From positions 1-40,570 of the forward strand of contig JAMPAN010000011.1 of NCBI GenBank assembly GCA_023667225.1: 40,570 nucleotides of DNA, in the 5' to 3' direction. The notes beneath the pieces were generated by a model. That model worked only from the letters and a program-made list of their open reading frames with translations. It did not search any database and was not told the origin of the DNA. The position numbers and the translations under genes were made by a program. Positions within the stretch are counted from its first letter, which is position 1; each line of letters opens with the position of its first letter. This stretch comes from Oxalobacter formigenes. GTDB taxonomy: Bacteria > Pseudomonadota > Gammaproteobacteria > Burkholderiales > Burkholderiaceae_D. Below, piece after piece: positions 29,608 through 37,013 of the stretch.

Positions 29608-30467
29608 TGAAGCAGCCATTTCATCCGCCCCGAATCCGGCCTAAGCCGCTTCCCTGGCGAATCGGCATATTCATCATCCTCGCTGCCTGGCTCGGCATCA
29701 TCCCCGGCAGGCAATGCCTGCTTTTTCCCCGAAACCTGCCTGGCAATCGCATGAGCTGCATTAAAAAAGGCACGGCCGCCCAATTCCTGCAATACCATAT
29801 GGATATCTGCTGTTTCCGGCACAACCCTGGAAACCGAAAATGAAAACGGCTCGTCCGCCTGTACAGCTCCCTCAAGACCGGTTATCCGGTAGCGGCCAGA
29901 GAAAATAACCTCTGCACGGGTACGCCGGGTTTTCCCGGTACTCACCGGCACACCCACCTTTTCCTCATATTGCAGCGTTTTCCCGGCAAGCATATAACGC
30001 TTTGGCCTGTCTGCTTGTTGTGCTGCATTTTTCCCGGCTGCACTCTCCCCGCCTGCTTGCGCCTTTTCAACCTTTTCGGCTTTTTCCGCCTTCTCAACCA
30101 GCTGCATCAGCGCATCTTTTTCTATTTCCTCATTCCCGGCTGCTTCAGGTACCCCGCCAACATCTTCCTCAACTTTGGTAACTGCCTCGCCATCAGGTAA
30201 TACCGCTTCCCGGAATACCTCCTCTTCCGGCAGCGACACCGTCTCAATACGGATACCTGCCGCCTCCAACGCGGTCAGCAGCTGCCGGTAAAAAGCTGAA
30301 GAAAGGCGCGCTGCTTCTTCCTCTGCTCCCTGATAAGCTGCCTGCGGAAAAGCAAAAGGGCGCACTTGCAAAAGCGCGCCCTCTGGAAGCGATGCCGCCG
30401 TGGCAGGCGGCCAAACCGCTATTCCAGCAAGACAGAAAACCAGCTTTTGGAACCATCCTGTCCGCAT
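29604..30467 (-). CDS. Exported protein, possibly LpoB/CsgG-like, last gene of the LpoB operon
   Basis: 287 residues from 30467 (MRTGWFQKLVF), with AAAGGGGAA upstream; the frame is open to 30533. A signal peptide ends near PATAAS. Two blocks resemble the architecture of LpoB/CsgG-type domains: SAFYRQLLTALEAAGIRIETV (helix and strand) and, later, RYMLAGKTLQYEEKV with AEVIFSGRYRITGLEG, echoing the ADYIITGSV strand of LpoB. They are separated by an acidic, repetitive stretch around EKAEKAEKVEKAQ, probably disordered or coiled. It ends with a charged tail. The gene follows lpoB by 16 bp. Not recognised by name; the LpoB resemblance is inference. Confidence 0.65.
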   Translation of the reverse strand: MRTGWFQKLVFCLAGIAVWPPATAASLPEGALLQVRPFAFPQAAYQGAEEEAARLSSAFYRQLLTALEAAGIRIETVSLPEEEVFREAVLPDGEAVTKVEEDVGGVPEAAGNEEIEKDALMQLVEKAEKAEKVEKAQAGGESAAGKNAAQQADRPKRYMLAGKTLQYEEKVGVPVSTGKTRRTRAEVIFSGRYRITGLEGAVQADEPFSFSVSRVVPETADIHMVLQELGGRAFFNAAHAIARQVSGKKQALPAGDDAEPGSEDDEYADSPGKRLRPDSGRMKWLLH

Positions 30468-30483
30468 GGATATTCCCCTTTCA

Positions 30484-31095
30484 CTACCAGCCAATGGCCG
30501 GCTTTGTAGTACGTTTGCGAATCTCCTTCTCATCCGCCCACTTGATCTCGCCGCTTTGCGGATCAGTCAGCTCAAGCGTAATCTGGAAATACACATCACC
30601 CACACTCTTTGTCCGTTTCCTGATAGAGCGTACCGAACCGGTAATAATATAATCCGCATCCATCATCAGCTTGTTTTCCTGACGTTTCGTCGCCAGCTCG
30701 TTCAAGTCGCGTTCTTCAAAGACATCATCCATATTGCCTTTGTCAGCCAAAAAACGAACCTGCCCGGAGCGCAGCAACCGGATACGGATCTTGTCCGTCA
30801 TCCCCTTTGTATCAATATGCTCATCCGTATAATTTTTCACATCCCGCAGGCGAACTTTCGGCGGGCTGGCTGCCTCGGCAATCCACCGGGAAGCCAGAAG
30901 AGACTGCGCCATACTTTCCGCCGTGGACTGAAGATCAGTTGATCCCCATTGCGTTGTCACCGTCTCCACTGCCTGGGCATCTTCATAGACTACCTCGCCG
31001 TCCCCGGTAATACGGCCGGTCTGCGGACCGCTGCAGGCGCAAAACAATACCGCCACAACAGGCGAAAGAAAAAAGAAACCAGGCAATTTTTTCAT
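30484..31095 (-). CDS. lpoB: Penicillin-binding protein activator LpoB-like lipoprotein
   Basis: 203 residues. Lipoprotein signal with Cys21 (LFCACSG) as the likely lipidated residue. LpoB-like features follow: a short linker, ESMAQSLLASRWI, VRLRDVKNYTDEHIDTKGMTDKI, and ADYIITGSVRSIRKRT with the closing strand YFQITLELTDPQSGEIKW. In enterobacteria outer-membrane LpoB activates the peptidoglycan synthase PBP1b. It lies 3 bp after ycfL and is followed by another exported protein. Whether it acts on a PBP1b here is inferred. Confidence 0.85.
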   Translation of the reverse strand: MKKLPGFFFLSPVVAVLFCACSGPQTGRITGDGEVVYEDAQAVETVTTQWGSTDLQSTAESMAQSLLASRWIAEAASPPKVRLRDVKNYTDEHIDTKGMTDKIRIRLLRSGQVRFLADKGNMDDVFEERDLNELATKRQENKLMMDADYIITGSVRSIRKRTKSVGDVYFQITLELTDPQSGEIKWADEKEIRKRTTKPAIGW

Positions 31096-31098
31096 GGT

Positions 31099-31458
31099 CT
31101 AGCTCGCATCATTGGAAATCAGAATAGTAAACTCCGTAGCGCCCGGCACAGTGGAACGCTCCTTAACAAAAACAGGCGTCTTGCCTTTTACCGTCACAGG
31201 CCGCCAGGAAGACTGCTCCAAAAGCACGCCATCCTCGTCAAACCAGAGAACACGGTACACGCTGTATTGCACCGCATCATCGTCATCATTCACCAGCTTT
31301 GCCGTCACAACCAGAAAATCGCCATCTTCTTCCTTTTGGGTTGATTCCACCCTGACATCTTCATTATCCAGATACTCATGGGTAGAACGGCCACACGAAA
31401 CCAGGAGGCCAAGGCAAAAAAGAACAGGCAAAGCCCTAAGAACCCTAATAAGTGACAT
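31099..31458 (-). CDS. YcfL-like lipoprotein (DUF1425)
   Basis: 119 residues. Lipobox LVSC with Cys22. The rest is a single beta-sandwich-like domain with VVTAKLVNDDDDAVQYSVYRVLWFDEDGV, matching YcfL/DUF1425, the gene next to lpoB in E. coli. Start overlaps the upstream COG3014 gene by 14 bp, and lpoB follows after 3 bp, so all are one transcript. Function unknown; the conserved linkage points to the same peptidoglycan-synthesis context as LpoB. Confidence 0.85.
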   Translation of the reverse strand: MSLIRVLRALPVLFCLGLLVSCGRSTHEYLDNEDVRVESTQKEEDGDFLVVTAKLVNDDDDAVQYSVYRVLWFDEDGVLLEQSSWRPVTVKGKTPVFVKERSTVPGATEFTILISNDAS

Positions 31459-32851
31459 AATCCATCCTCATGCGGGAACCGGTAAAACAGGTCAGCATAA
31501 TAATAACCCCCCGTATATCCTTCGGCAAGGTCAGGCTCTGCCGCTCCCTTCCTGCTCCGGCAACAATCGTGCTGCCTGCGGGAACCTGTCCCATGGCAAT
31601 ATACCCCTCATTAGGCAGCATTTCCCAATTCCGCACCGCATCCGACATGGCAGTCGTCCATAAATCCAGCAAAAGCGTTGTCAGCGCCCCTGCCAGCTCG
31701 GCATAATCCCGCGTATCCTCGCTGGAATGCGCTCCGGCATAAACCGCAGCAGAAATCCCGGCCCTGACAGCCGCCCGGCTAATCGCAGAACCCATCTCAA
31801 AGCCAATCTCGTCCTGTAACGTCCGGTATGCCAGCCGGTCCGTATGAAGCAAAGGATAAAAAACCAGTGAATCGCCGGTCAAAACAGAGGCCTCAGGCAT
31901 TGCGCCCGGCAAAGCCCTGGCATAAGAAGGCAAATCCAGCAAAACATAACCAATATGCGGCATTAAAATTCGCACTTGCTCTGCCTGAAGAGAAGGCGCA
32001 AGTCCGCCTGTAGAAACAACCGTTACCTCCGTCATATTGGAAGGCCCGGCCGGAAGCCTTGGCAGTCCCGTATTTTCCCTCTCGTCCGTTTTTTTCAGAC
32101 GTTTCCTTTTCCCTGAGACATCCGGCAGCCAGGCCCCCCGGAAAAGACCGGCTGCCTGTTCATCCAGCGCTGCCGCCCGCCGGGCGCTCACCAGCGCAGC
32201 CTGATCATCCCCCGCCAGCCTGAACAGAATCGCCCCCAAAGCATAGGAAAACGGTTCCTGATAACTATTGACAAGACTTCGCACCGACTCATCCTTCAAA
32301 AGCTCGCGCATACTGTATTGCACCGGCAGCTCCACTTTCTCCTCTCCGGCCGCCTTCAGCTTCTCCTCAATACGGGATTGCGATTCCTGCAACCAGAATT
32401 CCTGACGCTTGTCCATCCGCCGCATCTCGACCGCCGCGCCGGTAAAATCTCCCAGCATCACATAATTAAGCGAATTGAGCGTATGTAAAAGCGAACGCTC
32501 ATATCCGGTGCCATAATAAGTTTTCGCTCCCCGCGAAAGAAGAATCGTGCCTGCCGTAGCCATGATCTCCCTTGCATTGACAATCGCGCGGGACTCATAC
32601 TCCTCCAGCATTGCCAGCGCCTCATCATAGCGGCGGATAGAATCCGCCCACCGGCCCTCAACCTGAAGCAGACGTGCCAGATTCAGTGCCGTTGCAAATT
32701 CTCCCAAAGATGCATGGCTTTCCTCCATGGCCTCCCGCAAATCGCTGATACGGCCTGAAGAAAAAGAAGCATGGATTTCCTGGGTCGGGATGCGGGAAGC
32801 ACAACCCGAAAAAAGCAGGCAAACAAAAAGAAAGGCAATGGCTCTGAACAT
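31445..32851 (-). CDS. COG3014-type outer-membrane lipoprotein with TPR-like repeats
   Basis: 468 residues. Lipobox LFSGC with Cys17. TPR-like helices follow (FATALNLARLLQVEGRWADSIRRYDEALAML, then TYYGTGYERSLLHTLNSLNYVMLGDFTGAAVEMRRM and ALGAILFRLAGDDQAALVSARRAAAL). The C-terminal half is a conserved beta-rich domain ending with LPNEGYIAMGQVPAGSTIV. First gene of the four-gene operon and overlapping ycfL by 14 bp. This COG3014 family lies beside YcfL and LpoB in several proteobacteria; no biochemical role is known. The ribosome site is weak. Confidence 0.8.
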   Translation of the reverse strand: MFRAIAFLFVCLLFSGCASRIPTQEIHASFSSGRISDLREAMEESHASLGEFATALNLARLLQVEGRWADSIRRYDEALAMLEEYESRAIVNAREIMATAGTILLSRGAKTYYGTGYERSLLHTLNSLNYVMLGDFTGAAVEMRRMDKRQEFWLQESQSRIEEKLKAAGEEKVELPVQYSMRELLKDESVRSLVNSYQEPFSYALGAILFRLAGDDQAALVSARRAAALDEQAAGLFRGAWLPDVSGKRKRLKKTDERENTGLPRLPAGPSNMTEVTVVSTGGLAPSLQAEQVRILMPHIGYVLLDLPSYARALPGAMPEASVLTGDSLVFYPLLHTDRLAYRTLQDEIGFEMGSAISRAAVRAGISAAVYAGAHSSEDTRDYAELAGALTTLLLDLWTTAMSDAVRNWEMLPNEGYIAMGQVPAGSTIVAGAGRERQSLTLPKDIRGVIIMLTCFTGSRMRMDYVTY

Positions 32852-33007
32852 GGAAAAACCAATTTACCGTAATCCCTCATCCCTGGCAAGCAGCGCCTGC
32901 CCCAGCAACAGCAGCGGCAAAACAGGGGCATCTCTGGTATGCTATGGCATAAAGGGAAAAAAGGCTGTCGCACAGCACGTTCTGCCAAGATAATCAAAGG
33001 AGACGAT

Positions 33008-33853
33008 ATGTCGGAAAATACACTCAAAATTACCATACTGGTTGATAACGAAGCAAAAGAAGGCCTGGCAAAAGAACACGGCTTTGCCGCCTGGATTGAA
33101 GCAGGCCCAAAACGTATCCTCTTTGATACCGGCCATGAAGGCGCATTGCAGACCAATGCAGCCAAACTCGGCATCGACCTCTCCACAGCCGATACCCTCG
33201 TTATCAGTCACGGTCACAAAGACCATACCGGCACCCTGGATCGTTTTCTTGCCATCAACAACCATGCCGAACTGTACTTTGCAGGCCACATTGATGCCGA
33301 ACGCTACTGGTACAAGCCCGATCCGGATCGCTACGGTATGCCTGACGCCTGCCGCAAAGCCTTTGAAGCCCTCCCCGCAAGCCGCCTTCACTCCCTCTCT
33401 GGCCCCCGCTATCTGGCTCCCGGCATCGGTATCACCGGCCCTGTCTTACGCCTATCCTCCTTTGAAGATACGGGCGGCACCTTCTATTTCGACAAGGAAC
33501 GCGGCCAAGTTGATCCCATCGAAGACGACCAGTCCATGTGGTTTGAAACCGAAAAAGGGCTGGTCATCCTGCTGGGTTGCTGCCACTCCGGTCTGTCCAA
33601 CACCATCGACCACATCCGCAAAGCTTCTGGCATCGAAAAAGTCTGCGGCGTCATGGGCGGAATGCACCTGCTCCAGGCCAGCGAAGAACGGCTGGAAAAA
33701 ACCTTCAACATCATGCGCAGCTGGCAAGCCGAATTTCTCATCCCCTGCCACTGTACAGGCTTACCCTCTGCCGAAAAAATGGCCAACGCCCTGGGTAACA
33801 CCGTCAGTCACGGCTGCGCCGGGCTGGTTGTTGAAGCCGGCCGCCTCGCCTAA
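33008..33853 (+). CDS. MBL-fold metallo-hydrolase, COG1237-type
   Basis: 281 residues from 33008 (MSENTLKITILVDNEAK), with AAAGGAGACG upstream; the frame is open to 32939. Metal site SHGHKDHTGTLD (HxHxDH type with Lys in the gap), early loop RILFDTGHEGAL, and late LLGCCHSGLSNTIDHI with MGGMHLLQA and PCHCTGLPSAE. This is the COG1237 pattern, whose archaeal members make the tetrahydromethanopterin precursor; bacterial ones are of unknown function. No signal peptide, so cytoplasmic. Monocistronic, followed by a long hairpin at 33866. Confidence 0.82.
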   Translation: MSENTLKITILVDNEAKEGLAKEHGFAAWIEAGPKRILFDTGHEGALQTNAAKLGIDLSTADTLVISHGHKDHTGTLDRFLAINNHAELYFAGHIDAERYWYKPDPDRYGMPDACRKAFEALPASRLHSLSGPRYLAPGIGITGPVLRLSSFEDTGGTFYFDKERGQVDPIEDDQSMWFETEKGLVILLGCCHSGLSNTIDHIRKASGIEKVCGVMGGMHLLQASEERLEKTFNIMRSWQAEFLIPCHCTGLPSAEKMANALGNTVSHGCAGLVVEAGRLA

Positions 33854-33865
33854 AAAATCCTCCCC

Positions 33866-33906
33866 GCTTTCCTGCCCGTACCCAATACCAAACCGGGCAG
33901 GAAAGC
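33866..33906 (+). terminator. Long hairpin after the COG1237-type gene
   Basis: Perfect 13-bp stem GCTTTCCTGCCCG (33866-33878) with its complement at 33894-33906 and a 15-nt loop, 12 bp after the stop codon. No immediate T-run, so it may stabilise the 3' end rather than terminate by itself. Confidence 0.5.
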
Positions 33907-34080
33907 CCTGCTCTCCCGCTTTTCTGTTCTTCACTATCCGCCTTGAGAACCCCGCTTTTTTCGGCAGATACCCCAGCTAACGCTGCCCCTGCCGGGCGGC
34001 ACCCCTATCTATACACCGGGTAATAAGCCAAGTTTTATCCTGGAAATTCAGTTTTCTGAAAACATCGCCGCAATATATTT

Positions 34081-34647
34081 TTACAACAAACTATCCCGGC
34101 AGCACGCCTGGATACCCCTGCCCATTTCATAAGCCTGCTGCATAGCGGTATTTCCCTGAATATCGCCTAGCGCCTCAACCCCGGCCCCCAAAACGGCACC
34201 TGTAAATTGCGCTTTTGAAAAACAGGAAACCCAGCCTTTTATTCCCTGAATAGCAATATCAGCCGCACGTGAATCGGAATCAGCTGCAGTAGATAAAAAG
34301 TAAATATCCCTGAATTGATAATCAGAAGCAAAAAGCGCGTTAGCCCTGTCAAGCATCGTTTTGAGCTGTCCCGACATACTGTAGTAATAAACGGGGCTGG
34401 CAAATGCGATCACATCCGCATACTTCATCTTTTCAGTAATGGCTACTGCGTCATCCCTGATAACGCATGTCCCCATTTTCTGGCAAGCCAGACACCCCTG
34501 GCAAAATCGGATTACCTTATCATGCAAAGTAACAAACTCAACATGATGGCCTGCTTCCAAAGCTCCTTTATAAAATTCCCGCGCCAGCAATTCGGAATTA
34601 CCGTTCTTTCTTAAGGTTGACGAAATAACCAATACCTGCTTTGCCAT
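34081..34647 (-). CDS. NAD(P)H-dependent flavodoxin-fold oxidoreductase
   Basis: 188 residues from 34647 (MAKQVLVISSTLRKNGNSELLA), with AGGGGAAA upstream; the open frame continues 6 residues. FMN phosphate-binding loop SSTLRKNGNS, then a cysteine cluster CQGCLACQKMGTC (C-x2-C-x2-C-x5-C) as in the iron-sulfur flavoprotein-like family, and FASPVYYYSMSGQLKTMLDRA, the flavin-binding second motif. The protein is probably a cytoplasmic FMN reductase/quinone-type enzyme; electron acceptor unknown. Upstream is a decayed gene and then the prophage junction. Confidence 0.85.
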   Translation of the reverse strand: MAKQVLVISSTLRKNGNSELLAREFYKGALEAGHHVEFVTLHDKVIRFCQGCLACQKMGTCVIRDDAVAITEKMKYADVIAFASPVYYYSMSGQLKTMLDRANALFASDYQFRDIYFLSTAADSDSRAADIAIQGIKGWVSCFSKAQFTGAVLGAGVEALGDIQGNTAMQQAYEMGRGIQACCRDSLL

Positions 34648-34702
34648 ATTATTTCCCCTTTTCACTAAAAACTTCTTTTACAACCTTGCGTGCCATCATA
34701 CA

Positions 34703-34970
34703 TTTTAAAATCCCGCATACAAAACTGCCCGAATAATCCCAACAGCAATGCTTTCAGGCCAATTCACCACTTCGGAATTACCCCTGATACCCCCCTGCAA
34801 CACATCCATTTTTCCCGGATCATTAAAATACCAAGTATAAGAAATTCCCTTGTTTTTAAGTCAAGCCTCTCTCTCGCATAGGCACAGCAAAAAGAACTCT
34901 CTACCAATAACCTGGCGTCAGGCCAGATCCGCCGGCACAACTTTGTTGCGCCTGAACAAAAATGCCACAT
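34703..34970 (-). pseudogene. Decayed carboxymuconolactone-decarboxylase-like gene
   Basis: No full ORF, but the minus strand encodes recognisable pieces in three frames. RLLVESSFCCAYARERLDLKTREFLILGIL carries the LDLKTRE motif of CMD/AhpD-family proteins (segment 34815-34910 approx.). VPADLA just before it and VVNWPESIAVGIIRAVLYAGF after it continue the family pattern only if the frame is shifted. At least two frameshifts are needed, and the N-terminal part is missing or unrecognisable. Close to the integrated prophage. Confidence 0.45.
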
Positions 34971-35113
34971 TCAAAAAAAACCTGTCAAACAATCCAGGGG
35001 AAATCAGGAAAACAAAAATATCTGAAACAGCAACGCACTATGCCTGCTTTGAGAGAAGATATATGTTGGCGTGTGCCCTTTACCAAAATAGAAAAATCTT
35101 GGCACACCATGCA

Positions 35114-35143
35114 CACAAAAAAGAAAACGGGCTAAACCCGTTT
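35114..35143 (-). terminator. Terminator of the tRNA-Pro gene
   Basis: Minus-strand stem AAACGGG/CCCGTTT (35125-35131 with 35137-35143, loop of 5) followed by TTCTTTTTTG. It sits about 30 bp beyond the CCA end of the tRNA remnant, the usual place for a tRNA terminator, and was left behind with it when the phage integrated. Confidence 0.8.
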
Positions 35144-35173
35144 GGTTTAACCCATTGCAACACATTATAAATT

Positions 35174-35218
35174 TGGTCGGGGCGAGATGATTCGAACATC
35201 CGACCCTCTGGTCCCAAA
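35174..35218 (-). repeat. Prophage attachment site: 3' half of tRNA-Pro(TGG)
   Basis: On the minus strand this is the 3' part of a tRNA: anticodon loop TTTGGGA (anticodon TGG, proline), 3' anticodon strand CCAGA, variable region, T-arm with loop TTCGAAT, acceptor strand CGCCCCG, A, and an encoded CCA end at 35174-35176. The 5' half is absent: the bases to the right do not pair with CCAGA and are not tRNA-like. Phage genes begin just to the right. This is the displaced bacterial copy of a tRNA used as attB; the other end of the prophage should carry the restored gene. Core of 45 nt starting at the anticodon loop. Confidence 0.8.
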
Positions 35219-35511
35219 ACATAACTTCCTTACATAAACCATTACAAATCAACGCCTTACACAACTCGCAAAATTAAAACCAATAAAAACCAAGGATAAA
35301 TTTAACTCATTCACATCCGCCATGGGCACACTTTGGTACACAGCATAACTCATGGTTACAAAAATATTTTTGGCTTGTTTATCCCCATTTTCTGTGGACA
35401 ACCTTGGGCTTTTTAGCACGAAAACAAGGAAAATAATGGCTCCTATTATTTTGCTCAAAGAATAAGCAACAGCGTATTAGTGCAAAAAGCCGGACGAGAG
35501 TCCGGCCTTCC
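35219..35511. other. Phage end region without a credible gene
   Basis: About 290 bp between the attachment core and the first phage stop codon. It contains the strong terminator at 35482-35506. A 69-codon frame with only a TTG start is present on the minus strand but has no ribosome site. Nothing else recognisable. Confidence 0.5.
35482..35506 (-). terminator. Terminator of the prophage gene block
   Basis: Minus-strand stem GCCGGAC-TCTC-GTCCGGC followed by TTTTTG. Located just after the stop of the last phage gene. Confidence 0.9.
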
Positions 35512-35943
35512 CTACTCCTCATCATCAACCTTCTCCAGCCCCTTCAGATACTCGCTTGCCTTTGCCTGCCAGCCATCGAGAAACGCCTTCGTCTCTGCTG
35601 CTGTGTCCGGATTCCGCAAGGCATAACGCGTCAGGATTTCCATAATGCCGTCCCGCCGGATGTTCAGGTACATTGCTCCTTGCGGGGTTGCCATCAGTTG
35701 CTTGTCGATGGAGCCAATTTCTTTGCTGGATTTTTCTGACAGCTGTTTTTCCAGCTGGGCTATTTTTTCTTGCATGGAGGCCATCTCCTGCAAGGGATTC
35801 CGTCCGCCCTGGATCATTTTACCCAGTTCGCCGATAACGTTCATCTGATCCTGATTGGGCATACCTGGCATTGGGAAAGGCATAGGAAATGCCGGCTGCA
35901 TCGGAAAGTTGTTTGGGGTGGTGGTGATGGTTGTTGTGCTCAT
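35512..35943 (-). CDS. Phage protein of unknown function with coiled coil
   Basis: 143 residues. The N-terminus is a low-complexity Thr/Pro/Met-rich stretch (STTTITTTP and PMPFPMPGMP), followed by a coiled-coil helix (EMASMQEKIAQLEKQLSEKS) and a helical C-terminus. GAGGA lies ahead of the start. It is transcribed separately from the 283-residue gene upstream, since a terminator lies between them. Last gene before the attachment site. No known family recognised; a virion accessory role is possible. Confidence 0.65.
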   Translation of the reverse strand: MSTTTITTTPNNFPMQPAFPMPFPMPGMPNQDQMNVIGELGKMIQGGRNPLQEMASMQEKIAQLEKQLSEKSSKEIGSIDKQLMATPQGAMYLNIRRDGIMEILTRYALRNPDTAAETKAFLDGWQAKASEYLKGLEKVDDEE

Positions 35944-35971
35944 GGCTTATCCTCTTCTGTCCGTATGTGGA

Positions 35972-35999
35972 AAAAGCGGGGGAATCTTCCCCCGCTTTT
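35972..35999. terminator. Bidirectional terminator in the prophage
   Basis: AAAAGCGGGGGAA with TTCCCCCGCTTTT (35972-35984 and 35987-35999), flanked by A/T runs so that both strands have a U-rich tail. It ends the minus-strand gene at 36018. Confidence 0.85.
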
Positions 36000-36017
36000 G
36001 TTACACTGCTTTGCTTA

Positions 36018-36869
36018 CTATGCCGTCGCTGGTGTGGTGGTTGTCGTTGTCGGGATACGGGCAATGGCTGCGGCCAGCGCATTCAGCTGGGTTGTGATGC
36101 CAGTGAGTGCAACGGCAACGGCATTGTTGTTATTGTCCAGGCGATTGAGCAGGACAGAGGTTTGCGCAGACGTGCGAAGCTCTTCATTTTCCTTGGCAAG
36201 CTGACGCAGTTGTGCCTCATAGTTCTGATTGGTCATGAGTGCGCGGGTAGCGTTGCCTTCTGCCTGGATGAGCTGATTTTGCTGGCAAAGGGCAAGCCGG
36301 TTTTCGCAGCAGCATTCCTGCATTTTGGCAATGATGCCGGCATTGCCTGCCTGGATGGCGTTGATGATTTGCGGCACGCTCATGCCCAGGGTCTGGGCAA
36401 TCTGGCACAGGGAGGTATTCAGGACTTGCAGGCCATTGCGGATTTCGCCTTGGCCGCATCCTACTGCCGAAGCCAGCCGGTCTATGTCGCGTTGTGCCGT
36501 ATTGCTGCCCTGGTTGATTGCCTGCAACAGCATGGCATTGGCTTCCGGGTTGCCACAGGGCGGCATTCCGCGCCCGCCAAAGCCGTTGTTGCCGTAGCCA
36601 AACATGGCAAGCCAGATGAGATACATGAAGGGGTTGTTCCACATGTTGCCCATGCCGTTCTGGTTGGCAAGCATAAGGGCAGCATCGTTTCCGAAGTTGC
36701 CACGGTTGTTGTTGGCGGCCGCCTGTCCGGCGATGAATGCGCTCATGTCCATGTTGGTTCCTTTTTCCATTTTTGCAAGAATTTTGTCAGTGTCTTTGCC
36801 GATGTCGCAGAGAAGCTCGTCTCTGAGACGGTGGTATTCGACGCTGCAATCGGATGTCGAATCTGACAT
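36018..36869 (-). CDS. Phage protein, Asn/Gln-rich with a cysteine cluster
   Basis: 283 residues. A charged N-terminal helix (YHRLRDELLCDIGKDTDKI), a Gly/Asn/Met-rich, mildly hydrophobic segment (MWNNPFMYLIWLAMFGYGNN), then helices with the cysteine cluster ECCCENRLALCQQNQ near residue 188, a coiled-coil-like region (QLRQLAKENEELR), and a Thr-rich C-terminus. Proteins with the CCCEN-type cluster recur in tail/virion gene neighbourhoods of gut phages and are uncharacterised. AAGGAG lies 8 nt ahead of the start. The ORF opposite it on the plus strand is a shadow. Confidence 0.7.
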   Translation of the reverse strand: MSDSTSDCSVEYHRLRDELLCDIGKDTDKILAKMEKGTNMDMSAFIAGQAAANNNRGNFGNDAALMLANQNGMGNMWNNPFMYLIWLAMFGYGNNGFGGRGMPPCGNPEANAMLLQAINQGSNTAQRDIDRLASAVGCGQGEIRNGLQVLNTSLCQIAQTLGMSVPQIINAIQAGNAGIIAKMQECCCENRLALCQQNQLIQAEGNATRALMTNQNYEAQLRQLAKENEELRTSAQTSVLLNRLDNNNNAVAVALTGITTQLNALAAAIARIPTTTTTTPATA

Positions 36870-37013
36870 GTGATTACTCCTTGTTTGGGTTGGGCGCTCA
36901 AAGGCGCGCGCAAATAGATGCGCTCCAGGCGCTAAAGGAGATTCTGTAGAAACTCAAATGGGTAGGCTCACAAGGCCCTGGTAGAGTGCGCTCGCTGGCG
37001 CTGGTGGATTAGT
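36870..37013. other. 144-bp gap inside the prophage gene block
   Basis: Contains the ribosome site of the 283-residue gene (AAGGAG) and G/C-rich inverted repeats with GCGCTC/GAGCGC arms around 36893-36932. No gene is supported. Confidence 0.4.

Larger units (their letters stand above)
34648..35173. other. 526-bp region without an intact gene
   Basis: Contains the promoter of the reductase gene, the decayed CMD-like gene at 34703-34970, and the terminator of the tRNA-Pro remnant at 35114-35143. The rest (about 34980-35110) is A/T-rich and holds nothing recognisable. Confidence 0.6.

Noticed and set aside
33042-33980. 312-codon plus-strand open frame
   Set aside because: It overlaps the COG1237-type gene in another frame, and its Pro/Lys/Ser-rich translation is typical of a shadow frame.
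35174-35250. Complete tRNA-Pro gene
   Set aside because: Sequence 5' of the anticodon loop does not pair with the 3' anticodon strand and has no acceptor or D-arm; only the 3' half is present.
35249-35458. 69-codon minus-strand frame next to the attachment site
   Set aside because: Its only start is TTG with no Shine-Dalgarno sequence, and no family features; it may be fortuitous.
35931-36866. 311-codon open frame on the plus strand
   Set aside because: It lies wholly antisense to the 283-residue phage gene, has no ribosome site, and its composition mirrors the codon use of the minus-strand gene.
36893-36932. GCGCTC/GAGCGC repeats as a phage control site or start of a small CRISPR-like array
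   Set aside because: Only a few short irregular copies, no regular spacing; no CRISPR array is visible anywhere in the window.
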